Notes under the pieces: generated by a model
Database searches by the model: none
What the model was told of the DNA's origin: nothing
The model's input: the letters and a program-made list of their open reading frames with translations, nothing else
Part shown: one piece after another, positions 6,864 through 15,677 of the stretch
Position numbering within the stretch: the first letter of the stretch is position 1
How the letters are laid out: every line of letters starts with the position of its first letter
Assembly (NCBI GenBank): GCA_947385365.1
Contig: CANDKT010000005.1
Span: 1 to 45,904, forward strand
Reading direction: 5' to 3'
From: an uncultured Bacillota bacterium
GTDB taxonomy: Bacteria; Bacillota; Clostridia; Oscillospirales; Oscillospiraceae
DNA: 45,904 bases
Program-made: the position numbers and the translations under genes

Positions 6864-8582
6864 ATGCCTTTTCGGCAAGGAATACAGCAGTTTTTAGATG
6901 ATGTAAATCCTACCATCCTGTCCCGCGGAGAGGATTATTACCTTTCAGGGCAAGTGGAGAGCATCGACTGGAACGAAAATCATGTGACTGCCGAGGTCTC
7001 TGGCAGTGAAGATGAGCCCTACTTCGTCGAGCTTGACTTTTCAGAAGACGGTGAAGTGGAGGACTGGTCCTGCGATTGTCCCTATGACTGGGGTCCAGTA
7101 TGCAAGCACACAGCGGCGGTACTGCTGGCCATTCAGGAGGAGTCACCAAAGGAGTCGAAGAACGGCCCTGAAGCTCCAAAAACTGACCTTAGGCCCTTGT
7201 TGGAACGCGCTGAGAAGTCACAGCTTGTCGCATTGATCTTGGAACACTGCCGGGAGGACCTGCGTTTCCGAAGCCGGGTCTTGATGGAGCTGGAAAGCAG
7301 CGATGAACAGGAGATGGAGGGGATCAAAACTCTTGTAAAAACCTCTATTCGTTCCAATACACACGGTGGATACATTGATATGAGGGACTGCGATAAAATT
7401 TGCCTGGATCTTGACGAAGCCTTGGATCAGGCCCGCCGCCGCGTCAAGGACGGACGATACGATCAGGCTCTGAACATTACGTTGTTTATCCTGCGCACGG
7501 CAGTAAAGCTGGACAGGGAAACGGACAACAGTTTCGACTCTCTGAGTTACACAGTTGACGCCGCATTGGAAACTGTGGAGCTTATCGCGGCCGGGCTTGC
7601 CGAAAGCGGAGGAAAACGGGAAACGATTGTGGAAAAGATATTAAAAACTGCGGAAGACCCGGCGTTTGACGACTGTGATGACTGGCGCTATGACCTGGTG
7701 CAGCGTGCGGCGTCGCTGGCGGACAAGGAAAATGAAGGGGAGTTCTATCGTCTGCTGGACCGTCTGAGCGACCAGCAATGGGAAAAATTTCAGGACACGC
7801 CCATGTGTGACGAAGCGGATAAGATCACCCGCTATGCCATTTTGCGTTCCGCTCAGGGGCCGGAGGCGGCCAGGGCGTACCTGGAGGAAAACCTGGAAGT
7901 GGATAAATTTCGCCTGATTCTGATACGGGAAGCTATGACAAAGAAGGAGTATGCCTATGCGGAACGCCTGTGTCGGGAGCGGCTGGAAAAGGAGCAGATA
8001 AAGGGCTGGTACTGCTCTGATCTGTGGCAGAATCTTCTCTATGAAATCTACCGGGATGGAGGACAGCGGGAGGAGCAAATCAACCAGGCCCGCAAGCTGG
8101 CCCTTTTGGGGAACCAGGCTTTCTATCTGACCGCGAAGGAACTGCTGACAGAAGATGGGCGCTGGCAGGAGGTGTACCCAGGATTCATTGCGGAGCTGAA
8201 AGCCGAACGGCCTGTATATGAGTACATGGAGATTCTGGAGCTGGAGGGAGATGTACCGTTATTGATGGAGCAGGTCCGTTTGAATCCGGAATCCGTATTC
8301 CACTATGGAGACGTGTTGGCTGGGCAGTATGGGGAAGAAGTCTATCAATTGTGTACAGATGTGATTCGGAAGGATTCGGACCAGGTTGGAAACCGGCGTG
8401 AGTATCAAGCATTGTGCGACCTGATTAAGTCGTTAGCGGACTTTGGGGGACGGGCTGAGGCGAAGGCAATTATTGCCGAACTGCGGCAGAAATATCCCCG
8501 CCGCCCGGCGCTGCTGGATGAGCTGGGGCGAATAGAGCCGAAATGTTGTGAACCCGCACCTTCACATCGAAAAGTAATTTGA
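6864..8582 (+). CDS. SWIM zinc-finger protein
   Basis: Protein of about 572 residues with an N-terminal SWIM zinc finger: CDCPYDWGPVCKH fits the CxCx(n)CxH pattern. It is preceded by the usual region with RGEDYYLSGQVESI. SWIM domains bind DNA or protein; bacterial members often sit near helicase or repair genes, and their function is poorly known. The rest is helical, with acidic and leucine-rich stretches like a tandem helical-repeat solenoid. I chose ATG 6864 because GGAGGT lies seven bases upstream and family members start there. The frame is open back to ATG 6687, adding 59 residues, but that start is only about ten bases from the predicted transcription start and has no ribosome site. 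Base composition is lower in GC than the flanking core. Confidence 0.8.
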   Translation: MPFRQGIQQFLDDVNPTILSRGEDYYLSGQVESIDWNENHVTAEVSGSEDEPYFVELDFSEDGEVEDWSCDCPYDWGPVCKHTAAVLLAIQEESPKESKNGPEAPKTDLRPLLERAEKSQLVALILEHCREDLRFRSRVLMELESSDEQEMEGIKTLVKTSIRSNTHGGYIDMRDCDKICLDLDEALDQARRRVKDGRYDQALNITLFILRTAVKLDRETDNSFDSLSYTVDAALETVELIAAGLAESGGKRETIVEKILKTAEDPAFDDCDDWRYDLVQRAASLADKENEGEFYRLLDRLSDQQWEKFQDTPMCDEADKITRYAILRSAQGPEAARAYLEENLEVDKFRLILIREAMTKKEYAYAERLCRERLEKEQIKGWYCSDLWQNLLYEIYRDGGQREEQINQARKLALLGNQAFYLTAKELLTEDGRWQEVYPGFIAELKAERPVYEYMEILELEGDVPLLMEQVRLNPESVFHYGDVLAGQYGEEVYQLCTDVIRKDSDQVGNRREYQALCDLIKSLADFGGRAEAKAIIAELRQKYPRRPALLDELGRIEPKCCEPAPSHRKVI

Positions 8583-8604
8583 GAGACAGACGTGAAAAAA
8601 TTGC

Positions 8605-8634
8605 TTGACAATATTGCGTACCGTGTGATATAGT
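8605..8634 (+). promoter_or_regulatory. Predicted promoter of the pPIWI-RE operon with overlapping palindrome
   Basis: TTGACA (8605-8610), an 18-base spacer and TATAGT (8629-8634). The palindrome GTACACTTGTAC (8633-8644) overlaps the -10 box and the expected start site, an operator-like position. A leader of about 145 bases precedes the first gene. Confidence 0.7.
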
Positions 8635-8728
8635 ACACTTGTACACGAGAAAAGTGAAGAGGTTCCACTCTGATATACAGGCTCCTCTGTGTAGGCGTCA
8701 GTGTATCAGTGTAATTGTAGCTTATTGT

Positions 8729-8755
8729 GGCTCTCTTGTACAAAACAAGAGAGCC
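8729..8755 (+). terminator. Leader terminator (possible attenuator) before the pPIWI-RE operon
   Basis: A perfect 11-base-pair stem, GGCTCTCTTGT (8729-8739) with ACAAGAGAGCC (8745-8755), followed by ATTTTTAG and a second T-rich stretch. It lies between the promoter and the first gene, so it would stop most transcription before the coding region unless antitermination occurs. The upstream segment AGAGGTTCCAC (about 8659-8669) could pair partly with GTGG and CTCT of the 5' arm, giving a possible alternative structure. It could instead end a separate small RNA. Confidence 0.7.
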
Positions 8756-8787
8756 ATTTTTAGTTGTTTTTGAAAGGAGGATGAAAT

Positions 8788-9918
8788 ATGGATTTGGCAT
8801 TTCTGGAAAAGGCATTTGCATTGATTGCGAAAGGACTGATAGAAAAAGAGCAGCTGCTGCAAAAGGAGCCGACACGATATCCATACAGTAAAGAATTGCA
8901 GCATGGGATCAATATGTTCCTGACTGCGAGTATCCAAGTAGGAAAAGTAGGAGGGAATGTCTTCGAATGGGCTGATGAAGCATCTTTTCTGCGGCAATTT
9001 ATCACGAGACCAATTCCGGAGTGGTTTTTGGAATGGAGCCCGGATGTGGTAAGAGAGTTGAATCTGGAGGATCAGCCGTTTTATGGTTATGAAGCCTTTG
9101 CACGTCGAAGAAACGAGAATATTTATATTCCAAGCTCGGAGTGCTATGAATTTCTTGATACGCAAGATAAGGATATCATATCTGGAACAGATGAGAGAGT
9201 CCTATATGAAAAAATGTTTCTGTTAGGTCAAGATGCTTATTGCCGTCTTCGCAGATATCTCATTGAACATCCCATCATTACCATAGATGAAAAGCGTATG
9301 ATGCGGGTAGAATTGGCAGATGATCGAATGGGAAGAGAGGCGTTTGAGTTTGCTTATGAAGAAATCACCGAGGAAAGTTTTCGTTGTCCATATTGTGGTT
9401 GGACTATGACCCGAGGCAAGTATGGTTTTAACTGTCATTCACCTCATTGTACCGATATCGTTCCGGAATTAACGGATAATATGAAACTGGATATCTCTAG
9501 TGGAATGTTCCGGTTGAAAAAAGGTATCATGCGCTATTTTGCGCAGCCCGGAAAACTGGAACTTGCCATCGCGGATTTTTGTGAAAAGAAAAAACTGTCT
9601 TGGACTTTGTGGCCATACATGGACAAATTTGATGTAGAGATTCGATTTTCTGATGGGGAAGTTTGGGAAATTGATGCAAAAGCATACCGCAATCCCATTA
9701 CACTGAGAACAAAAATCCAAAATGATAACGGCTTTCCTGTAGGAGATTATACCAGGGGGTATTTTGTTGTTCCGAGCGAATATACATTGGGTCAGCGCAA
9801 CTATACAGCAGTTGTCAATAAAGCGCTAAAGCAGCAGACAAATGTTAAATGTATCACCTTAAGAACACTGAAATCAGAGATTTCACAAAAGGAGGCGAAA
9901 ATTCTTGCGGCAGACTAA
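8788..9918 (+). CDS. REase-fold nuclease of a pPIWI-RE three-gene system
   Basis: 376-residue protein. A zinc-ribbon pattern lies at C200, C203, C216 and C221 (FRCPYCGWTM ... NCHSPHC). Downstream is a restriction-endonuclease-like core with D282 (DKFDVEIRF) and D296-A-K298 (VWEIDAKAY), matching the D...(D/E)xK catalytic pattern. In published pPIWI-RE loci (Burroughs, Iyer and Aravind 2013) a nuclease of this kind is encoded with a DinG-type helicase and the pPIWI-RE protein, and that order is seen here. ATG 8788 follows GAAAGGAGG by seven bases. The stop overlaps the next gene by 14 bases. Lower GC and more AT-ending codons than the surrounding core suggest acquisition. The nuclease call is from motifs; target specificity is unknown. 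Confidence 0.8.
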   Translation: MDLAFLEKAFALIAKGLIEKEQLLQKEPTRYPYSKELQHGINMFLTASIQVGKVGGNVFEWADEASFLRQFITRPIPEWFLEWSPDVVRELNLEDQPFYGYEAFARRRNENIYIPSSECYEFLDTQDKDIISGTDERVLYEKMFLLGQDAYCRLRRYLIEHPIITIDEKRMMRVELADDRMGREAFEFAYEEITEESFRCPYCGWTMTRGKYGFNCHSPHCTDIVPELTDNMKLDISSGMFRLKKGIMRYFAQPGKLELAIADFCEKKKLSWTLWPYMDKFDVEIRFSDGEVWEIDAKAYRNPITLRTKIQNDNGFPVGDYTRGYFVVPSEYTLGQRNYTAVVNKALKQQTNVKCITLRTLKSEISQKEAKILAAD

Positions 9919-12900
9919 TGTAAACGCACGATATGCGCCTCTTGAGGCACAATTTCAACTGATTGAAGATGCGATGCCCCTCTATCGTTTCGCTGCCATT
10001 GAAGCAGTCTTGTACTTGCTGCTGCTCAGTACTCCTGACGCTGACCCAATGAAAGCGTACCTTTTATTTTCGCAGTACCAGTTAATTGGCACTACGCAGT
10101 GCAGTGCTATGGAACACATTTTACAGCGTGCAAGATATACGCTTGGCTATTATCGCTCTAAAAAATACTGGCAGGATGATTTACATACTTATCGAGAACA
10201 GAGATATGATGCAGTCCGCGCATTTTCCATTCAAGAAACAGAGGGAAAACTGTCTTTCCTGAAATCATCGGAAGCATACCCCTATCCCTATGAGGAACGC
10301 GAAAAGGAGTGGCGGACGTTTTGGCTTGAAGGTGATGTGGATAATGTATCATTCCGTTATGCGGGAACAGGGATTTACAAATACATTCGCCCTGGTTCCG
10401 AAAAGGAAGAAGCAGAAACGGTTTCTGTAAAAATCGAAGCGGAATGCGCTGCGCCGAATTTACCGTTACCGCATGCAAAGGGGATTCGCCCGCCAGTTTC
10501 AATCCCAGTTGAAGAACTTTTGGCCGCAGCGTTGGAGATGTCCGAAATATGTCCGGGTGATCCCTGCTATTCGATTTTGAATGCAAATGTCTTGAAACAG
10601 GTATCAGGCTCATCTGTTCAGAAATGTACTGCTCTTGATACCTGTGCAGTGACCAATATTGTAGGTATGGTCGGCTCTGGAAAGTCAACTCTGATTAAAG
10701 TGTTGTCTTACTGGTGTCACAAAAAGGGGTATCAAATTGCAATCGTTGTGGATACGGTAGCAGAAGTGATGAATTTGCAGAAATACCTGTCCTCGTTTGG
10801 GATTTTATGCAGTCCGCTGATCGGTCGCAGTGAACGCCTGAAATATATTAACCAAGTTGTTCAACCAGATGATATGTGTCTCTCGGCGGACTTTTCAAAG
10901 TATTTGACGCCTGCTTGTTTCATTGATGGGATGGATGAACAGCATAGTACAGCTTTGTCATTTGGAAAAGAACCCTGTTATTCGCTGAAGAAGCATGGAA
11001 AACGTTATCTTTGCCCCTATTTTGATGATTGTCCTGGGACAAAAATGTTGCGGGAATGTTATTGTGCATCCGTTGTGGTCACTACTGTCGCGGGATTTGC
11101 GGCTTCACGGGTGGGCCGAACCAGAGAGACATTTTTAGAATTGGCAATGCGCAGCATTGATTTCGTTATCTTTGATGAGTGTGATCGGGTTCAGAAAACA
11201 CTGGATTATTTCTTTATGCCGGAAACCAAGTTTAATGATTTTATCAACGACAGTGCAGAGGACTGTAGCGCTTACATGAAGCTGGCCAGCAAACGCCGCG
11301 AAGAAAATTTAGCTGCCCAAATCTATGACGAATTGCAGCGACAAAGTGTGACGGTATTAAGCTGCCTGATCAAGTCCATGCACTATAATCTGGGGGCGTG
11401 GCAAAAGATTACATACGGCGATTCATTTTCTGCACTTACACTATTAGATGATTTGTATCAGGATGACACCGAATATAAGATCCCCAAAGTTGTTTATAAA
11501 TCGCTGTATCACTTGATTGATTTAGGAGATGAGGATTCAATTAAGCAGACCACATTATGGGCTGTACTGGAAAGCTCCTGTAAAAGTGTGAATGATTCGT
11601 TTTTCAATCATATGTACCGTGCTTGGCTGAGTGAACTTGGGTCCGAATTTCCGCGTCCTGCAAAAGACAAGGCGAAGCAGATCCAGGATGCACGAATCAA
11701 GCTGATTTTGCGGCTGATTTATTTCGATCACTTTATCCGTAACCTGAGCGATGCATATGAAGCCAGTCATGAAACTGCTTATGAGCAAAATGAACTGTTT
11801 AGTTTTTTGCAGACGCGATTCCGTCAGCAACAATATTTTCTGCCGTCCGCACTATGCGGAAACTTGTTTGGGATGCGAAAAACGGAGGATGAGGATATCG
11901 TACTCTTTCGTCAGTTTGCGTTTGGCCGGAGTCTGATGAAAGATTTACCGTATTTACGAACGCTGGAAGATGGCAGTCCTGCTGGGCCGCATACGATTTT
12001 ATTGTCTGGTTCCAGTTGGGCGGAGGGGTCGTATGAGTATCATGTAAACCGACCGGTCCATTACATCCTAGAGGCAGGGAAAGAAAAACGGAGATTTTTA
12101 GAAAAAACGCGTTTTTATGAATCTGGATTTTCAGAACGTGTTTCAGGGGCGGGCGACAACCGTCGTATGGAGCAGCTTCGTATTGTGACACAGAAGACCG
12201 TAGAATGGATTATTCGAGAATACAACCGGAATGCCGGAAAAATTCTTCTTGTGGTAAATAGTTATTCGCAAGCCGAGGAGGTACAGCAGATCCTGGATAC
12301 TGCTCTCAGGGAAGCGCACTGTCCGGCTGGTGTATGCCGGATGATATCGGATGCGCTCGATGGTCCGGACAAGACCGGTACAGTCCGGCGCGGTGAGGTG
12401 AACCGGTTTGCTGGTATGGACGAGAGTATCTTAATTGCACCGGCAATGGCGATTGAACGAGGTCATAATATCGTGGATGAATCTGGTCATTCCGCGCTTT
12501 GCGCTGTTTTCTTTATGGTGCGTCCGATGGCTGTCCCGGATGACATTCAGCAAAAAGGAAGCAAGTTGAATGGTTTTGTGGAGGCGCACTGTAAACGGAA
12601 TTTGGGTGAGTCTCTATTTGATTATAACATACGAATCCGAAAATTTGCAGCACAGTATTGGTCTGAAATCAGCAAAAGCAAGGCGCTTGGGCTATCGGAT
12701 CTGGAGGAAAATGAGCAAAGAGACATTGTAGCAACTTTGTTCGTTTTGATCCTGCAAATTTTTGGCCGTTTGGCTCGAGTGACTGATGTGACAAGGCCCG
12801 AACCCCATGTCTATTTTATGGACGGTGCATTCCGTGGTCGAGAAGACAAACAAGGTGATTTCGATTGCTTATCTGCCCTGGGAAAATATCTTGAAGGCTT

Positions 12901-12988
12901 GATGACCCAGAAAGAGAGCGCTGAAATTGCCAATACGCTCTATGCTCCATTTTATGAGGCATACAAAAAGGACATTCAATATGAGTAA
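9905..12988 (+). CDS. DinG/XPD-like Fe-S helicase of the pPIWI-RE system
   Basis: Large superfamily-2 helicase-like protein, 1027 residues. Walker A GMVGSGKST has its lysine at K260; Walker B FDECD is at 423-427, in the DEAH-type position. Between them are four cysteines, C358, C370, C376 and C385 (CYSLKKHG ... LCPYFDDCPGTK ... REC), placed like the 4Fe-4S cluster of XPD/DinG helicases. The C-terminal motor half includes APAMAIERGHNI, a motif V-VI-like region. The first 250 residues are an extra domain typical of pPIWI-RE partners. The start is TTG 9905, nine bases after AAAGGAGG inside the previous gene; no ATG gives a better start. It should unwind nucleic acid for the nuclease and PIWI partners. 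Confidence 0.85.
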   Translation: MRQTNVNARYAPLEAQFQLIEDAMPLYRFAAIEAVLYLLLLSTPDADPMKAYLLFSQYQLIGTTQCSAMEHILQRARYTLGYYRSKKYWQDDLHTYREQRYDAVRAFSIQETEGKLSFLKSSEAYPYPYEEREKEWRTFWLEGDVDNVSFRYAGTGIYKYIRPGSEKEEAETVSVKIEAECAAPNLPLPHAKGIRPPVSIPVEELLAAALEMSEICPGDPCYSILNANVLKQVSGSSVQKCTALDTCAVTNIVGMVGSGKSTLIKVLSYWCHKKGYQIAIVVDTVAEVMNLQKYLSSFGILCSPLIGRSERLKYINQVVQPDDMCLSADFSKYLTPACFIDGMDEQHSTALSFGKEPCYSLKKHGKRYLCPYFDDCPGTKMLRECYCASVVVTTVAGFAASRVGRTRETFLELAMRSIDFVIFDECDRVQKTLDYFFMPETKFNDFINDSAEDCSAYMKLASKRREENLAAQIYDELQRQSVTVLSCLIKSMHYNLGAWQKITYGDSFSALTLLDDLYQDDTEYKIPKVVYKSLYHLIDLGDEDSIKQTTLWAVLESSCKSVNDSFFNHMYRAWLSELGSEFPRPAKDKAKQIQDARIKLILRLIYFDHFIRNLSDAYEASHETAYEQNELFSFLQTRFRQQQYFLPSALCGNLFGMRKTEDEDIVLFRQFAFGRSLMKDLPYLRTLEDGSPAGPHTILLSGSSWAEGSYEYHVNRPVHYILEAGKEKRRFLEKTRFYESGFSERVSGAGDNRRMEQLRIVTQKTVEWIIREYNRNAGKILLVVNSYSQAEEVQQILDTALREAHCPAGVCRMISDALDGPDKTGTVRRGEVNRFAGMDESILIAPAMAIERGHNIVDESGHSALCAVFFMVRPMAVPDDIQQKGSKLNGFVEAHCKRNLGESLFDYNIRIRKFAAQYWSEISKSKALGLSDLEENEQRDIVATLFVLILQIFGRLARVTDVTRPEPHVYFMDGAFRGREDKQGDFDCLSALGKYLEGLMTQKESAEIANTLYAPFYEAYKKDIQYE

Positions 12989-13454
12989 TATTATTTATCC
13001 CCTGGCATATCAGTTAACTCCTGGTCAAACACAAACGCTTTATTATTTGGGCTTTCCGGCGTCCTGGAAAACTGTGCTACTGGAAATTGCGCAAAAAAAT
13101 AACCCACGCTTTAAAGATGAATATGGTCTGCCGACCAACGCCCTGAAAAAATTAGTTGACAGCTGGATGGAAGGTATCATTGCATTAGCGCCGCTGAAAA
13201 AGGACAGTCATGATGAGCATTGGCTCACATCCTGCTATCGGTACACAGAACAGGATATCAGGGTATTATGTGGACTCATTAAGGTTTGGGTGATGGCGAC
13301 TTACGTCGTGCCACCGAAAGTATCTCCGGTGGTGAAGGAGATGGCCCGTAATTTTTGTGAGAAAGTTTGTCCGGAAGCATTCCTGTCGAATCAAAGTGAG
13401 CAAACCGTATGTCTGACAGCGGAAGACGGAACCGTAACGGAGGAGGCGTACTAA
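12981..13454 (+). CDS. pPIWI-RE protein, N-terminal part (ended by in-frame TAA)
   Basis: 157-residue product starting at ATG 12981, which overlaps the helicase stop (ATGAGTAA) and follows AAGGAC by eight bases. An in-frame ATG exists at 12927 but lies inside the helicase gene without a ribosome site. The protein is helical and tryptophan containing (PASWKTVLLEIAQ, VDSWMEGIIAL). It stops at TAA 13452-13454. The next gene is in the same reading frame only 18 bases on, and the bases between read without further stops (AIPLLA). Together they give about 825 codons, near the size expected for a pPIWI-RE protein. I therefore read this as the N-terminal domain of one split protein. Alternatively it could be a real separate subunit. 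Confidence 0.65.
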   Translation: MSNIIYPLAYQLTPGQTQTLYYLGFPASWKTVLLEIAQKNNPRFKDEYGLPTNALKKLVDSWMEGIIALAPLKKDSHDEHWLTSCYRYTEQDIRVLCGLIKVWVMATYVVPPKVSPVVKEMARNFCEKVCPEAFLSNQSEQTVCLTAEDGTVTEEAY

Positions 13455-13472
13455 GCGATCCCCTTACTTGCA

Positions 13473-15458
13473 GTGAACCGTTTGCTTGGAAGGGACATTA
13501 CTCTAAATGGTCAGGTTTTGCATCTTTGCTATTCCGGCAAAAACCAATTAATCAGCTACCCCTTAGTGGCTAAAAGCCAGCACCAGTATTCTTTTGTGTT
13601 TGATTTTTCGGTTCAAACGACTCCGCCAAAACGGCAGGCTTTGCTGCTCTGTCAAATGAGTATTCGCCGTTGGATTTCAGACAGTAAGAATAAAGAGGCG
13701 CGTCCGTTTATGCTTGAGGATATCCATGCCCATATTAAGATTTCAGACAGCAAATATTGTCAGATCCCGATTACGTATTCTCTCAAAGGCAAGCGGATTG
13801 ATTGGAAAAATCAAGATAGAGAATGTTATAACATTTTTGGGTATGAACAGTTGCCCTCAGCAGAAGACGTCTTGCGGAATCCAGCAAAATATACAGCTCA
13901 AATTTTGCTGCCATATAAAAATGGAATGAAAGGGTTTGCAAAGTCAAAAATTGGGACCGGAGTTTCTGTGGCAGATAAGGCTGCGCTGTATCAAGCAATA
14001 AAAGGCTGCTTGGATGATATGATTTGCGAGCAGCCCCAGGCGCATCGTGTCAGCCTCAGAGGTCAAACGTTTTTCACGTTGGCATCTCCGAAGGAGTATG
14101 ACACGAAAGAAGGATTCCGGAGTTGGGCGAGCAAATGCGCTGAGACGGATCACATCACATTTGAACTCTACGGTTTATGGAGAGATCCACTCCAAAAGCG
14201 TATTTTAGAGCAGGTAGAAGAAAAAATATCTCGGGATTTCGGTGAGAACACGCCAGAATCCAGTTTGGAGATTTGGTGTATCCACAAAGAGATTGGGGAC
14301 CTTGCTGACGAAATGCCAAACGGCTATAAGGATACACAGATTCAGCGATGCGATGAGATTGTTCAAAAGTTGGGACCGTCTAGGTCTGTAACTGCCTGTA
14401 TTTTTGTACTGCCTGGCAAAGAACATTATGCGGTGGGAGACCCGAAACAGGTGATTCGGAATGCGTTTGCGAGGACCGGACGCGTGGTACAGTTTATAAA
14501 CCCCAATCCAGAGGAAGCTACCAACCTGAATAAAATCGAAAATACGGTTTATGACCTCTACCGGCAGTTGGGCATTGTTGCTTTGCTGAATCCTGAAAAA
14601 AAGTTGCCCCGTTATGCAACCACTCCATGTATTGGGATGCATATATGTACTCAGGTTCATGGAAAATTGAATAAAGGCCGCTTTTTACCAATCTATGTTT
14701 CCGTTGATCTTTCAACAGGTAAAACCAGGGTCCGCTGCGATGCTTTTTCCAAGATAGAGGTCTCCTATCGGGAGGCCTGCCTTGAAATGGCCCAGTTATT
14801 TTGGAAGAATGACTTAGAACAGCTCTGTGTAGATGCAAGCCGCTCTCCGGCAAAGAAGAAGCTGATTGAAATGAAAAATCGTTATAATCAGCGGGAAGAC
14901 AGTGTGCTTTTTCTGGTTCAGTCAGATGGGAACACACGTACTTTGTGGAGTGGTATTTCGGATAAAGAGATTGGAAATTATGAGATGAGGGATGAATATT
15001 GTCCTATACGGCTCAATGTTGGAGTGTCCAAAACCCCGGTTTCTTTGTCAATCGAAAATACCGGCATCCGAATTATCCGAATCCGCAGCAATCAAGAAGT
15101 TCCCGATTATTATACTGAACTCAGCGGGGGTTCATTGGATAAATGTATACAATACGCTGCTGCTTCTGGAATATTCAAGTATAACGGTGTATTTTGGGGG
15201 ATCCCTGCCAAACCAAACGACTCGCGATATACCGATAGCTATAAAAAATCAAGGACCACTTATCCAACACTGGACTTTGCTGAAAAAGATATGATTGAAC
15301 TTTATCCGTTGCAGCTACAGCCGGGGGACGATGCTTCCCGATGGATTTTTTACACAAACGCTCTGCGACATGTGTCAATTCAATATAAGCAACCAACTGT
15401 TTTGCCATTACCACTCCATTTGGCGAAAGCTCTTGAGGAATATCTGTTTAACATTTGA
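13473..15458 (+). CDS. pPIWI-RE protein, MID and RNase H-like (PIWI) part
   Basis: 661-residue product read from GTG 13473. It has the general layout of pPIWI-RE proteins: an N-terminal X region, a middle MID-like part, then a C-terminal RNase H-fold PIWI region with segments such as LPIYVSVDLSTGKTRVRCD, VLFLVQSDGNTRTLWSG and IRIIRIRSNQEVPDYYTE (about 532-549). The last contains arginines and a glutamate that are candidates for the residues the family is named after. Many members of this family lack the usual PIWI catalytic acids, so guide-directed binding may matter more than cutting. The GTG has no ribosome site at the right distance; GGAGGAGG lies about 28 bases upstream, before the TAA. 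Expression would need re-initiation, read-through or repair of the stop. Confidence 0.7.
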   Translation: MNRLLGRDITLNGQVLHLCYSGKNQLISYPLVAKSQHQYSFVFDFSVQTTPPKRQALLLCQMSIRRWISDSKNKEARPFMLEDIHAHIKISDSKYCQIPITYSLKGKRIDWKNQDRECYNIFGYEQLPSAEDVLRNPAKYTAQILLPYKNGMKGFAKSKIGTGVSVADKAALYQAIKGCLDDMICEQPQAHRVSLRGQTFFTLASPKEYDTKEGFRSWASKCAETDHITFELYGLWRDPLQKRILEQVEEKISRDFGENTPESSLEIWCIHKEIGDLADEMPNGYKDTQIQRCDEIVQKLGPSRSVTACIFVLPGKEHYAVGDPKQVIRNAFARTGRVVQFINPNPEEATNLNKIENTVYDLYRQLGIVALLNPEKKLPRYATTPCIGMHICTQVHGKLNKGRFLPIYVSVDLSTGKTRVRCDAFSKIEVSYREACLEMAQLFWKNDLEQLCVDASRSPAKKKLIEMKNRYNQREDSVLFLVQSDGNTRTLWSGISDKEIGNYEMRDEYCPIRLNVGVSKTPVSLSIENTGIRIIRIRSNQEVPDYYTELSGGSLDKCIQYAAASGIFKYNGVFWGIPAKPNDSRYTDSYKKSRTTYPTLDFAEKDMIELYPLQLQPGDDASRWIFYTNALRHVSIQYKQPTVLPLPLHLAKALEEYLFNI

Positions 15459-15677
15459 TGAGATGTCGATACACCCAAAGTAAATGATTACCCAATCGGA
15501 TCCTTTTTCGGGGAACCTACCATGATCTCAGTTTGAGGGCAACGTATCCGGAGCAAGCTGCGGAAAGTCCTGTGCTTTTCTGGCGCGGCATGATAGAATG
15601 GAGCCATAGAACGGAACAGACAGCGGGCCGGGAAGGAATAGGGGTAATGCCCACACGGGAAGGGGAGAAAATGGACG

